Source of the DNA: Hexactinellida sp. DTS-2022
Taxonomy: Eukaryota; Porifera; Hexactinellida
Length of the DNA: 64,000 nucleotides
Assembly: GCA_028753945.1 (NCBI GenBank)
Contig: JAPNXP010000010.1
Span: 2,235,042 to 2,299,041, forward strand
Direction: 5' to 3'
Below are positions 21,516 to 31,655 of the stretch, one piece after another; the first letter of the stretch is position 1, and every line of letters begins with the position of its first letter. Below the pieces are notes generated by a model. The model did not search any database. It was not told the DNA's origin and saw only the letters and a list, made by a program, of their open reading frames with translations. The translations under genes were made by a program, and so were the position numbers.

Positions 21516-22597
21516 TATTTGAACAAAATACAATACATTTCAAAATTATTAATTACAATATAAATACATTTCAAAAGTATTTATTTATAATACAAATACT
21601 CACACAAAAATATAAAAAGTAATTAAATACAACTCAAATACATGGAAAATGTATTTAAAATACATCAAATACACAATATATTTATATTTACCCCAACCCT
21701 GCACCCAGGACAAGCATGGACACCGCTCGTTAACTCACCACGCACAACACATTCCAGTGACTGTTGCGAACATAAGAAGTAGGTCCGAAAACCCGTGTCT
21801 CATCGGTTATTAGCTGTGATATACGTATCTTCGAGAGACGAGTGTGAAGTTGGCTGAATATTCGACCAGCCAACTTCAGTCAATAAGTTGACTAACTTGC
21901 TGACCTCAGATTTAAATGATTCTTACAGCATTCGAAAGAGTAGAAACCTACGTTTATGAAACTAGCATTACAATTTTACAAAAATTCCATTTTCGACAAA
22001 AATAATTGACCCCTGACACGCACTAGTTCACCCACTTTTTAATACACTAACAATAATTATCAAGCGCTGAAATTATGCATGTAAACTCCAGAGATAACTA
22101 CGTTTATGTTATAGAAATTTCATCTAAAAATATTATGTACTTTTTGAAATATTTACGTTTGAATATTGAAGTTGTCAAAATCGAGTCTCCATTAAAATCC
22201 TACTTATATATGCATACAGCTAGCAATAGCGTCCATTCCAGTTTGACGTAGACAAGTTAGTAATGATTAAATTAGATCACAAGCTTCAAGCTGATATTCT
22301 ATTTACAGTATAACTAGGTTAGTACATAACTGGGTTGGTATGTACGTACTTCGGCTTAGTAGGTAGTAATAATTTTTCTAACCATTACTAAATTTATATG
22401 TATCTCAATATAATGTAATGTCAGTCGCTACACATACTTAGATAATATACACAGATTTTCTCTCCCGAGGGGTTGCATGCTAACCGAGTTCTATTTTATG
22501 CCAAAATGTCATCCCGTCCTAAAATCCTGTGAAACCTTGACTCGATTAAGCGGAGAAATCTATTAACGGGTGGCTCTATTAAGCGGACTTGACTGTA
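21516..22597. other. Non-coding interval
   Basis: 21530-21705 repeats 'caaatac'-type motifs and ends 'ccccaaccctg', a hAT-like terminus without a partner. 22530-22596 carries an isolated pogo-like end (attaagcggacttgactgta). Otherwise nothing recognised. Confidence 0.4.
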
Positions 22598-22605
22598 GTT
22601 GCAAT

Positions 22606-22790
22606 CAGGGTTGTATCAACTCAATTTGAGTTGGCAGAATCAACTCATTTTCTTGAATGAGTTGAATGAGTTGGTAACTGCAAAATGAATGAGTTGAATG
22701 AGTTGGTAAATGCAAAACGAATGAGTTGAATGAGTTGGTAGACAAAAAATGAGTTGTTTCCCAACTCAAAATTAGTTGATACAATCCTAG
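22606..22790. mobile_element. hAT MITE, 'gagttgaatgagttggt' repeats, copy 1
   Basis: Inverted ends CAGGGTTGTATCAACTC and (degenerate) 'gttgatacaatcctag'. The centre is three or four direct repeats of 'aatgagttgaatgagttggta'. Minus-strand open frames here are repeat artefacts. Confidence 0.75.
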
Positions 22791-22834
22791 TTCCGACCAT
22801 GGCCAGACTACTTTCACTTTGTCGTAACATTAAT

Positions 22835-25396
22835 TAGAGCTGTACCGGATTAGAGATTCTCTGCTCCGGCCGGATCCGGATATCCTGTCACCAATTATCC
22901 GGTTATCCGGCCGGATAACCGGCTAGAGATAGTATTGCAGAAATACAGTCGCCAGAATAGCATATTTCAATATCAAGGTGTATAAATTAGATTATCAGTA
23001 GGATCGGCTTCTTCACTGCTATCTTTAAGGTTAAGGTTTCTGGTACAATAGAATATTAATGTGATATACTGTACACATTGATATGTATGCACATTTCAAT
23101 GTATAGCTGAAATTATATTTGGGATCTTTCATTCTATTTATTTCCATAATCCATATGAGCGAAATTTGGTCATTCTTCTCAATTTCTAAACACGACTCTT
23201 CGAGAGCACTGTGCAAGGAGTGTGACGCCAATATCTCACGTGGGAAGAATCCCGAAACATACAGTACATCCCCACTGTGGAATCATTTGAAAAATTCACA
23301 TCCGGAAATTTTTAAACACACTAACAAGTCAAAATCTGCTCTTCCCACATGTCGACTACAGCCAGAACAGCTCTGCAACAATTATCCCAATGTGATTGAA
23401 TCTTCCAGAACCAGTATTACTCTGATCCCGCATACTCAATCAGATCTAAATGTGTTTACTCAAGAAACGTTATATCAGACTTTCGAAAAACAAAGAAAAT
23501 GGCAGATTGACGATCCTCGTGCAATGGAAATTCACTATCGAATCGGAGAAATGATAGCGATTGATAGCCAACCTATTTCTATAGTTGAGAATATCGGATT
23601 CAAAAGATTGATCAGTCATATTTCTCCGAGATATGAAATTCCAAGCAGAAAATATTTTCAAAAAAAGATAATTGCGAATATTTATGAAAAACTAACACAT
23701 TCTATCTCACAGCTGTTAAAAGATCAAAAACACATTTCCTTTACTTCAGGTATTTGGAGTTATATGCATTCAAACCTGTCATATATTAGTTTAAGCGGTC
23801 ACTCATAGATCTATCTTTTCTTAGGAAGGATGTTGTTCTAAACGTCAAACATTTCCAGGTAGTCATACCGGAATTGCCATTTCTGATATTCTTCAAGAAA
23901 TGAGAGATGATTTGAATATTTCTAATATAAAATGTCATCTCCTCATTCGCGATAATGCCGCGAACATGCGCCTAGGTACGGAATTGTCCATTATAGATAG
24001 TGAAGGTTGTTTTATACACACACTCCAATTGGCCCTAAACGATAGTATTTTCTCACAAAGAAGTATTAAGGATATTATACATGTTAGCAGAAACATTGTT
24101 GGCCACTTTCATCATTCACCTTTAGCAACAAATCGTCTCAAAGATATTCAAAATGAACTTGGAATTCCACAACACAAACTAATCCAAGATGTGAGAACTC
24201 GATGGAATAGCACGTTTTACATGTTGGAACGTATGATAGAGCAAAGAAGAGCAATTGGAATGTATTCAAATGATTTTGGGATTACAAACCTCACTATATA
24301 CCAGTGGCATTTAGTTGAAAATATGTTAAGATTATTGCAACCAATTGAGGAAGTTATAAAACGGTTTAGTTCCAATTCAATATCCATTTCTGAAGTCATC
24401 GTCGAAGTACAAATTCTTTTACGATACCTTTGGAAAAAAGAAAATGATGAAGGAGTGCAAACAATGAAGAACGAATTAAGGAAATCCATTGAGACACGTT
24501 TTGTGATTGATGGAAAGATATTTACCAAAAAACATTACCTAATCGCAACAATACTTGATCCCAGGTTCAAAACTTCATTCTTTACTATTCAACAGAAATA
24601 CTCTTTGGATGCTATCAAGGATATAATTATTTCGGAGATGGAGAAAGATCTAGAACTTGAAGTTAGTTTGCCCACAAATGTAAGGGATAATTTGATAACT
24701 GAAATTCATAGCTGTGAACCTCCGCCACCTAAGAAACCTTTAAGGGAAGAAATCCATGATTCTATCATGAAGTGTTATGATGAAATTCTTGATGGAGCAT
24801 TAGATTACGAGAAATAATTATCATATAGTGAGGAGGAGCAGATGAACGTTACTCTTGGAATAAGCCAGAATATAATTGAAAATCATAACAAATTTCAACT
24901 TGAATGTTATTTGAAAGATCCATTACTCCCTAGATCAGAAGATCCCTTACTTTGGTGGAAAAGGAATGGGACTATCTATTCGAAGTTAGTTTCCGTTGCC
25001 CTGAAATATTTATCGGCTCCACCAAGTTCAATATACAGTGAGAGACTATTCAGTACTGCAGGGATCGTTTTCGAAGAAAAACGCAGCTCTCTTCTCCAGA
25101 AAATGGAGAGCGATTAATATTTATTCGTAAGAACCTCTCATTATTTAATTACAAATATTAGTTAGTGATGTGGAATAGCTCCTAAATAAATTCTGAGTGC
25201 GCTATTACTTATATAATCATATTCTTAGTGAAATATGATAAACTATTTTGATTATTATATCTGCTTTCCAAACACAATGTTATCTGTATAAATATCCGGC
25301 CGGATATTGCTTCATGTCCGGCCGGATCCGGATATCCGGTAAATGGCTTGATATGGCCGGATACCGGATTAGAACCGGACATCCGGTACAGCTCTA
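22835..25396 (+). mobile_element. BED-finger hAT transposon with 8-bp target duplication
   Basis: Ends read TAGAGCTGTACCGGA in inverted orientation, with a perfect ACATTAAT duplication (22827-22834 and 25397-25404). Subterminal regions at both ends are dense in 'ccggccggatccgga' motifs, likely transposase-binding sites. The transposase occupies 23155-25161 on the plus strand. Confidence 0.93.
23155..25161 (+). pseudogene. hAT transposase (BED, RNase H-like core, dimerisation domain)
   Basis: Start chosen at ATG 23155 because the BED finger follows at once: MSEIWSFFSISKHDSSRALC, CKEC, SPLWNHLKNSHPEIF (C2H2-type zinc ligands). The catalytic core follows: ISFTSGIWSYMHSNLSYISL (in place of the usual T.D.W), a stop near 23806 and two frame changes to 23880, then CHLLIRDNAANMRLG (catalytic Asp) and LIQDVRTRWNSTFYML (RW motif). 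The C-terminal domain includes IATILDPRFKTSFF, and, after an in-frame stop at 24815, PPSSIYSERLFSTAGIVFEE (the Glu-bearing dimerisation region). A last frameshift near 25100 leads to RLIFIRKNL. At least five lesions: non-functional. Confidence 0.9.
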
Positions 25397-25508
25397 ACAT
25401 TAATGCGTAGGGAGATCCAAATTTGGCCGGACCACTTTTGAGAGCCGACCTACGCAGCTGTAAATGTATTAGTAAACTGAAGATTTAAGTTTACGTTAGT
25501 TACAATTA

Positions 25509-26252
25509 CAGTAATACCTCGTTTTACGCGGTTTTTTTTACGCGTTTTCGTTTTACGCGGAACAATTTTTTCTGACCAAAACTTTTTTTACGCGATCCTC
25601 AACTCGTTTTACGCGGTTTATCTATGATTTTCATACAATTAATTCTCTTTTTTATGGGTATTTTCGATAATTTTTAATATTTAGTGGTAACAAACCGGTT
25701 CTACATTTCCAAAAAAACAAAAATGATGATTTAGAGATAGTAGATAGTTAGGGATTTGTATTTGTCGTATAGTAAGTTCATCCAAATATATTATTGGTCA
25801 AATGAATACATATTTGCTCTTCTATTCACACTAGAGATAACCGGTTGTGGGAGGTACCCGAAGGTGTAGGGTTGCGGTGTGAAGGGAATTTTAATTCCCT
25901 TCACAAGACAATTCCCTTTCTGTGGGAATTCCCAAGTATTCTCACATGTTGGTTTCTATCAGGATTCCCATAGGTTAAAATAATTTCCATTCAAAACGAT
26001 ATTGGAAATCCTATGGGAATTCCCATGGGATTAACATACACACGGAAACCTTGGCTATCTGAGAGGTCCGGATGTTGGATTTTTAGTGTTTAAACACAAG
26101 GTATTTAAAATTTTATTCGATGTTTATAATATTTGGAAACGCATCTATTGGTTTAATATGTGTACTATGAGAATGAACCGTTTTTTTTACGCGATTTCGT
26201 TTACGCGGGCTTTTCAAGGAACGCATCTACCTCGTAAAAAGAGGGATACCTG
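25509..26252. mobile_element. pogo-like MITE ('tttacgcgg' repeats)
   Basis: Left end CAGTAATACCTCGTTTTACG and right inverse CAGGTATCCCTCTTTTTACG, flanked by TA (25507-25508, 26253-26254). Subterminal 'gttttacgcgg' repeats. The centre includes a palindrome of 'gggaattaaaattccc' type (25885-25920). No transposase. Confidence 0.78.
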
Positions 26253-26265
26253 TAGTTTAATAAAA

Positions 26266-26422
26266 AATGAGTTGGCAGAATCAACTCATTTTCTTGAATG
26301 AGTTGAATGAGTTGGTAACAGCAAAATGAATGAGTTGAATGAGTTGGTCAATGAAATTTGAATGAGTTGGTAGACAAAAAATGAGTTGTTTTGCCAACTC
26401 AAAATGAGTTGATACAACCCTG
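26266..26422. mobile_element. hAT MITE copy 2, left terminus missing
   Basis: Same sequence type as 22606-22790, but it begins at the inner 'gagttggcagaatcaactca' block directly beside the pogo-like MITE. The right terminus 'gttgatacaaccctg' is intact. 26431-26800 holds nothing recognised. Confidence 0.75.
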
Positions 26423-26816
26423 GTTGCAATATTAAACTCTTCTAAGTCGCTATTTATTAGTAGGAGCCTTCGGTCTCGGTCGCTTTGCCACGGATCGTAC
26501 TACGCTCCTCAAGTTAACTGCTGCTATGCGGCCTTACTCCTTACTAAACCGTTGATGATAGAGTTAGTGAAACATCCTACCATTTCCATAATTTTACCTG
26601 TGAAACAAACTTCAGGGTGATTTTGAATTTTCATTAATTTTCCTTTTTTATAAACAACAATAATATTCATATTAAAATTAAATAATTCGAAATTTGAAAT
26701 CAGAATATTTGTTTACCTATTATAACATTTGGAAGTTAGTTTCTATCTCGTATAAAATGCAGTTTCTATTCCCGCATCACTTTAATGCAACCCGGACAAA
26801 AAAAAACACATAGTGG

Positions 26817-27314
26817 CAGGCTTGTCAAAAGGTCCCGCATTGTCAGGTCAGGTCAGGTCAGGTCTTATATACAATATTTACGGTCAGGTGAGGTCAGGTC
26901 TTGGTGGAAAAAATTTCATACAGGTCAGGTCAGGTCAGGTCTTTCACATTCTCAGGTCAATTTCAGGTCATTTTCAGGTCATTTCAGCAGGGCTTTCATG
27001 AGTCACCGAGTCAACTGACTCGCGTCACCGAGAAATCTGACTCGTGACAAAATTCAGTGACTCGAGTCTGACTCGATGACTCGTGGTGACTCGCGAGTCA
27101 TCGAGTCAATCAAATGAAAAGCCCTGAATTTCAGGTCAATTTCAGGTCATTTTCAGGTCATTTTAGGTCAAAAAAGTTCAGGTCAGGTCAGGTCAAAATC
27201 ATGTAAGATTAGGTTCAGGTCAGGTCAAGTCAGGTCAAGGCATTCAGAAAATAGGTTCAGGTCACTCAAAGGTCAGGTCAGGTCAGGTCATGACCTGACC
27301 TTTTGACAAGCCTG
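26817..27314. mobile_element. hAT MITE built from AGGTC repeats
   Basis: Ends CAGGCTTGTCAAAAGGTC inverted, with a perfect CATAGTGG duplication (26809-26816, 27315-27322). The interior is 'aggtcaggtca' short tandem repeats, interrupted by a 139-bp nested element. Confidence 0.9.
26988..27126. mobile_element. Small hAT MITE nested in the AGGTC element
   Basis: Ends CAGGGCTTTCATGA and its inverse 'tcaaatgaaaagccctg', with CATTTCAG / AATTTCAG on the flanks (7 of 8). Body of 'gactcgagtcaccgag' repeats, the same family as 6920-7325. Confidence 0.8.
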
Positions 27315-27649
27315 CATAGTGGTCACACACACACACAATCAACAAACAGTCGAATTTTAATAATATAGATTCATCAATAGTTTCTTAGCATTGAGTGTCC
27401 ATGTACTAGTAGAGAATGCATTCTCTTAAATGAAGAACTTTTTAAAGATTCTGCTAGAATTAGCAAATTTATAATGGACACATTTCATTCTTTTAGATTA
27501 GTAAAGAGAGAGGCTAGTTAATAGAAGCATGGGTGTTTGGTGGAAAATATCAAGTTTTAAGACTAGAAATATTTGATAATTCGTAGTATATTGCATTTAC
27601 AGTTCAACAGCTAGAACTATTTATTAAATTTATTTTAACTAATCCTGAG

Positions 27650-27890
27650 AATATGGAGAATTTAACTCATTCCATTCATCTTTATCCGAAGATTTCAAAA
27701 TTAGCATCTCTTCAAGTGTGTCACAAACATCATTATTAATAACCACAAAACCTCAGTCTAGATGGACTTCGACAGATAATCTCGTCATTCCGACTCAATC
27801 TTATTCGGATGTATTAGTGGCACCGATTGATGATCATACTCTTGGTCAGTCCGACCTCAGTGTTTCTAAAAGTGGGCCGGGCGCTGAAAG
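27650..27890 (+). CDS. Host gene exon, Ser/Thr-rich (third from last)
   Basis: The open reading starts after a branch-point-like and acceptor tract (ttttaactaatcctgag, ending 27649). It reads YGEFNSFHSSLSEDFKISIS, then SQTSLLITTKPQSRWTSTDN, LVIPTQSYSDVLVAPIDDH and QSDLSVSKSGPGAE, and ends at a donor (GAAAG|GTTGAT, 27891). The phase (two bases left over) matches the next exon at 27... 30027 exactly. Composition is Ser/Thr/Gln-rich, suggesting a disordered segment before the propeller. The intron that follows (27891-30026) contains the 1.46-kb hAT insertion. Family not recognised. 27323-27649 has nothing else. Confidence 0.5.
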
Positions 27891-28521
27891 GTTGATGGGG
27901 GGGGGCTACGGGGTTTCTAAAGCGAAACAATCATACAACCTCAATTCAAAACAGCGACACCATATTCTTAAATATTTTAACTAACAATAGGTCTAACAAT
28001 TACTTCAAGGATCAAAGCCATTTGCAGTTGTATTTACTATTATATTGGTGGATATTAACAACAGCTAATTCTTAAAATTGAATCACCAATACAATAGTTA
28101 CACTGTCTAAGACTATGGCTTTTCTAATCGAAATAACGCACTATCTTGTTTTTCAAAACAATGTTAACTTCGCAATAGCAGTAATCTCTTTAATTTCAAT
28201 GTAAATACGTACAAATCTAAACCGAATATAATTAATAAACTCGATCGATGAAATGAATAGTAAAAAGAAGTGTAGACAGTATAGTGCTTAACAGGGTTGG
28301 GGTCAATTACATTTGTTCAATTACAATTACGAATCAATTACAAGACATGTAAAATTTTCAATTACAAATTACATTTCAATTCCCCCCCCCCCATTACAAT
28401 TAATTACATTTACATTCTATGGTTATTAACTTTACTATCAAAAGAAATGACAATCTACTATTTATGAAATGTAGTGATCAAATATAGGAGGAGACATTGT
28501 AAATGAATATTGAATATACTA

Positions 28522-28710
28522 CAGTCGAAATCGGATTATTTTGTCATCGGATGATTTTGTTTTATCGGATTATTTTGTCCTAATATTCTAGGGAAATTAT
28601 GATATATATACCATTTTGCATGGATATTCCACCGGGTTTATTTGTCTTATCGGATTATTTTGTCGAATTATCCATGAAAAGAATTGGACAAAATAATCCG
28701 ATTTCGACTG
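28522..28710. mobile_element. pogo-like MITE nested in the hAT element
   Basis: CAGTCGAAATCGGATTATTT inverted at both ends, TA duplications at 28520-28521 and 28711-28712. Internal 'tatcggattattttgtc' repeats. Confidence 0.88.
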
Positions 28711-28733
28711 TACCTTATTGAGTATCCTTATAT

Positions 28734-28893
28734 ATATACGGTCTATTTCTAGACGGTCTATAGAAGCCCATACAAATAAGCCAAAAATTTGTAGACCGTC
28801 TATAAATTCTGTAGACCACTTGCCCTGCTTTTTATGGGTAATACTAATGTATATGTAAGAAAACCTGGTCTAGAAATTGGCGGTCTACGTATA
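28734..28893. mobile_element. Small MITE ('cggtctat' ends)
   Basis: Inverted ends 'tatacggtctatttctagac' and its right counterpart (tctagaaattggcggtctacgtata). Target duplication not resolved. Confidence 0.55.
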
Positions 28894-28904
28894 AGATATC
28901 TCTA

Positions 28905-29467
28905 CACTGACTAGCCAAAAGTATTTGAACAATAGGAATTTTAATACACACACAATACTCGTCGATAACTTATAACCGGCTATCTAAACTACTCTTAAAT
29001 GACTATAAATATCTTATTATAGATAAAGATATGAAAATATTGTGAATTCTAATCTATTTTGAAAATATTCACGAAGTGGCATGAGTGTTTCTGCCACGTG
29101 GCACTTGTGGCATAGTGGCACAAATGGAAACGTGGCTCTTATCACAGTAGAAAATATTCGGATTGATTTGAAATTATGCACTTAGAGTAATTAAACCCTG
29201 TGGAATTCAAATCTGCAATCAGAATTAATATAATAACATTGCATCTTAATGATCACAAAATAATTAATTAATTAGCTAATTATATATTTAATGAGTTTAA
29301 CGCCTCCATAAAGATGTAAATTCGAAAATTTTGATGTTTTTTTTACACTTTACATATCGTTTCATGTAAATAGCCCTTTTGTGACATCTACTAATGTTAT
29401 TATGCTGGTATAACCTCAAATGTCTGAATACAAATTTTGCTGTTCAAATACTTTTGGCCGGTTAGTG
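28905..29467. mobile_element. Tc1-like MITE, family A copy 1
   Basis: Ends CACTGACTAGCCAAAAGTAT and inverted CACTAACCGGCCAAAAGTAT, TA on both sides (28903-28904, 29468-29469). 563 bp, essentially the same length as the copy at 60299-60862. The interior includes 'ccacgtggcacttgtggca' palindromes. Confidence 0.85.
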
Positions 29468-30026
29468 TACTTTATTATATCAATCGAACGTTCTAATTTA
29501 TATAATTATTTTGACTAGTATACTAGTATGTTTGGCTTCCTTGTTAACGAGGAATTAATTGTTTCATTTGTTATTTCACAGTTACATGCATTTTTTAGTA
29601 TTCACACCATGAAAATCTAAAATGTAATTGATACGTAATTGAACAATTACACTAAATGGAAAACTCAATTACAATTACTTTACAATTACTGTGTAATTGT
29701 AATTAATTACCAATCACACAATTATAATTGTAATTGGCCCCAACCCTGGTGCTTAATACATTAATTATTATTAAAATGTTAAATTAAATGTACCAAGTTT
29801 GTTCTTTCGAATGATATAACTATTTCTTACACTAGACTTATACTTTTTGAGTTATAAGCCTGAAAGCATGGTTTTTGAATCCGCTGCTAAGATAACACTC
29901 GTCTTGCATACTATTTATAGATAACACCCTGTAGGTTGTTTAATATTTTTTGTGCTTACATTGTTTTATTCGATTCCATAGAAATTGCCCTATTTGTAAT
30001 TTATTTGTTTTATATTTTGTATTTAG

Positions 30027-30212
30027 GACTCTTTCCCGATATATTTGCCTGTTAGGAACTAATCTGCTCAGTGTGCGCTCTGCAAACATGTTGGAGTTAT
30101 CTTCTTACAAGAGCAAAACTATAATTTCTTGTCTACTTACCAACGAGTCAATTCCTGAAATCCCATCTATTGTTACTAGTGGTGCTGGAAATATTACAAT
30201 ATGGACATTCAG
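30027..30212 (+). CDS. Host gene exon with WD40-like blade (penultimate)
   Basis: 186 bp between acceptor (ttgtatttag, ending 30026) and donor (TTCAG|GTATTG, 30213). It reads TLSRYICLLGTNLLSVRSAN, then MLELSSYKSKTIISCLLTNE and IPSIVTSGAGNITIWTFR. The last stretch fits the end of a WD40 repeat (small residue, Gly-N-I, then I-W). Phases agree on both sides: it completes the AG left by the exon at 27890 and leaves AG for the exon at 30494. Not a transposon protein. Probably a beta-propeller in a larger cellular protein that I cannot name. Confidence 0.6.
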
Positions 30213-30493
30213 GTATTGTGAGTTATATTAAATCTTCGCGGAGGTGGAATAAAATTCATTCAGAGCCGAATTTCCGAGATTGGTTAAGAGAAATTTATCA
30301 GAGTTCTCTCCATATCTTTTCTGTGAATACTTTTGGGAACGTTATAAATCAAATATCAGGAATCCTCCAAATTCAGAACTCATTAGCTAAACAAAAATAG
30401 ATACTGATATTTGGATTGTGAATTTAGAATAGATTTCTTTGGCTTATATTAAATATATTTTAACTTTCTTGAAAGATGCTTTCTCAAATGCAG

Positions 30494-30731
30494 TTTCTTA
30501 AAAAAAGAACGTCCAAAAACTGGCACAGTTGACCCGCAGGTGCTCCCCACGGCGTCCACAATTCTAGGACCCAACCCTGGGCATTGCACCCCCCAGATAT
30601 TTTGTGCTGGATCCATTCCTGCAACTAAGTGTATTAGACACAAGTTTGCTATTAATCAGCTAGTTAGGTTGGAATTGCATTTACAATCTCTCCAATCTAC
30701 AGGGAAAATTATGTTGGTTGGCCAAAAGTAG
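30494..30731 (+). CDS. Host gene terminal exon with stop
   Basis: Acceptor tttctcaaatgcag ends at 30493; the exon supplies the T completing AGT and reads FLKKERPKTGTVDPQVLPTA, TPQIFCAGSIPATKCIRHKF, RLELHLQSLQSTGKIMLVGQ and K, then TAG at 30729. Intron 30213-30493 is 281 bp with GT..AG ends. The pattern IFCAGSIPA..... and GKIMLVGQK at the very end would suit the closing blade of a propeller. A pogo-like MITE at 30793 lies in or just beyond the 3' UTR. Confidence 0.6.
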
Positions 30732-30792
30732 TAAACTATATTCGTTTAATCTAATATTCCTTTGGAAAGAACTAGCGCTCGTTTACCATATA

Positions 30793-31202
30793 CAGTCAAC
30801 TCCCGTTATAACGAAGTGCTTGGGACCATGGTTTAATTTCGTTATAAGCGGAGTTTGTTATAACTGGAGTTCGTTATAAGCGGAGTTCGATCTTAAAAGA
30901 GTTCATTTCAAGTTGAATTCGTTGTAACCAGAGTTTATTATAAACGGATTTCGTTATAACCGGAATTCGAAGTAAGGAGAATTCGTTATAACCGGAATTC
31001 GTTATAACCGGAGTAAATCAATAGATTAGAGGCTATATGTGATTTGAATGGGTTCGTTATATGCGGAATTTCGTTATATCCATTACTTTGTAACCGAAGT
31101 TTAAATAATGTAATAAGATAGAAGGATTTCCGGACTATTGAATGACTTCGTTATAAGCAGGTACTTCGTTATTTTCGACTTGGTTATAACGGGAGTTGAC
31201 TG
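30793..31202. mobile_element. pogo-like MITE ('cgttataa' repeats)
   Basis: Ends CAGTCAACTCCCGTTATAAC inverted, TA at 30791-30792 and 31203-31204. The interior is made of 'ttcgttataaccgga' repeats. A relative lies at 63457-63870. Confidence 0.9.
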
Positions 31203-31655
31203 TATAACGAAATATTCAAATTTCAGTCTTTCCGAGATTCCGTCATCTTTGTGGGAGGTCCTCAGTTGCCCGAAAGGTGGAAATAGGGCAAACGTTTCAT
31301 GTTTTTAATTTTACAAGTAAACTTGTTTTATTCTGTTTCTGTATACTTCAATTCACCTTGATTTCAAATTTCAAACACAAATATCCCTATTTATTCAAAC
31401 GATAGGAATTTGAATCCCTAGACAAAACAAATATCCAAATTATGTTTTAACAGTTTCATATACTGCAAACTTTTAAGAAAGCATATTTACTTAGACGTGT
31501 TTGAATTCATTTCAAAAGAGCAGATTAGATTAAATACCTTCATGCCTTGTAGTTGTAACTTTGAACATCATATTTCTTATGTGTTGGCTTACTTAGTCGA
31601 GTTATGAATAGGGATTTCTTATTAGTAGAAAATATTAAGTTTCCATTACTGGAAG

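Larger units (their letters stand above)
22606..26422. mobile_element. Composite hAT unit (macrotransposon) with 8-bp duplication
   Basis: The left MITE (22606 to about 22790) begins CAGGGTTGTATCAACTCA, and the right MITE (26266-26422) ends with its inverse. GTTGCAAT occurs immediately left of the first (22598-22605) and immediately right of the second (26423-26430). The two MITEs are in direct orientation, the right one lacking its left terminus. So the 8-bp duplication brackets the whole 3.8-kb block, not each MITE. Inside are a BED-hAT transposon and a pogo-like MITE. Confidence 0.7.
28292..29748. mobile_element. Non-autonomous hAT element with nested MITEs
   Basis: Inverted ends CAGGGTTGGGGTCAATTACA with a perfect GTGCTTAA duplication (28284-28291, 29749-29756). 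Subterminal regions repeat 'caattacaatta'. Three further elements are nested inside (28522-28710, about 28734-28893, 28905-29467). It sits in the intron of the host gene at 27650-30731. Confidence 0.9.

Noticed and set aside
22605..22830. Minus-strand frames rich in 'STHSF/LIQL' repeats
   Set aside because: Artefact of the 'gagttgaatgagttggt' tandem repeats in a MITE.
26455..26560. Possible tRNA in a GC-richer stretch
   Set aside because: No T-arm consensus or cloverleaf pairing could be found.
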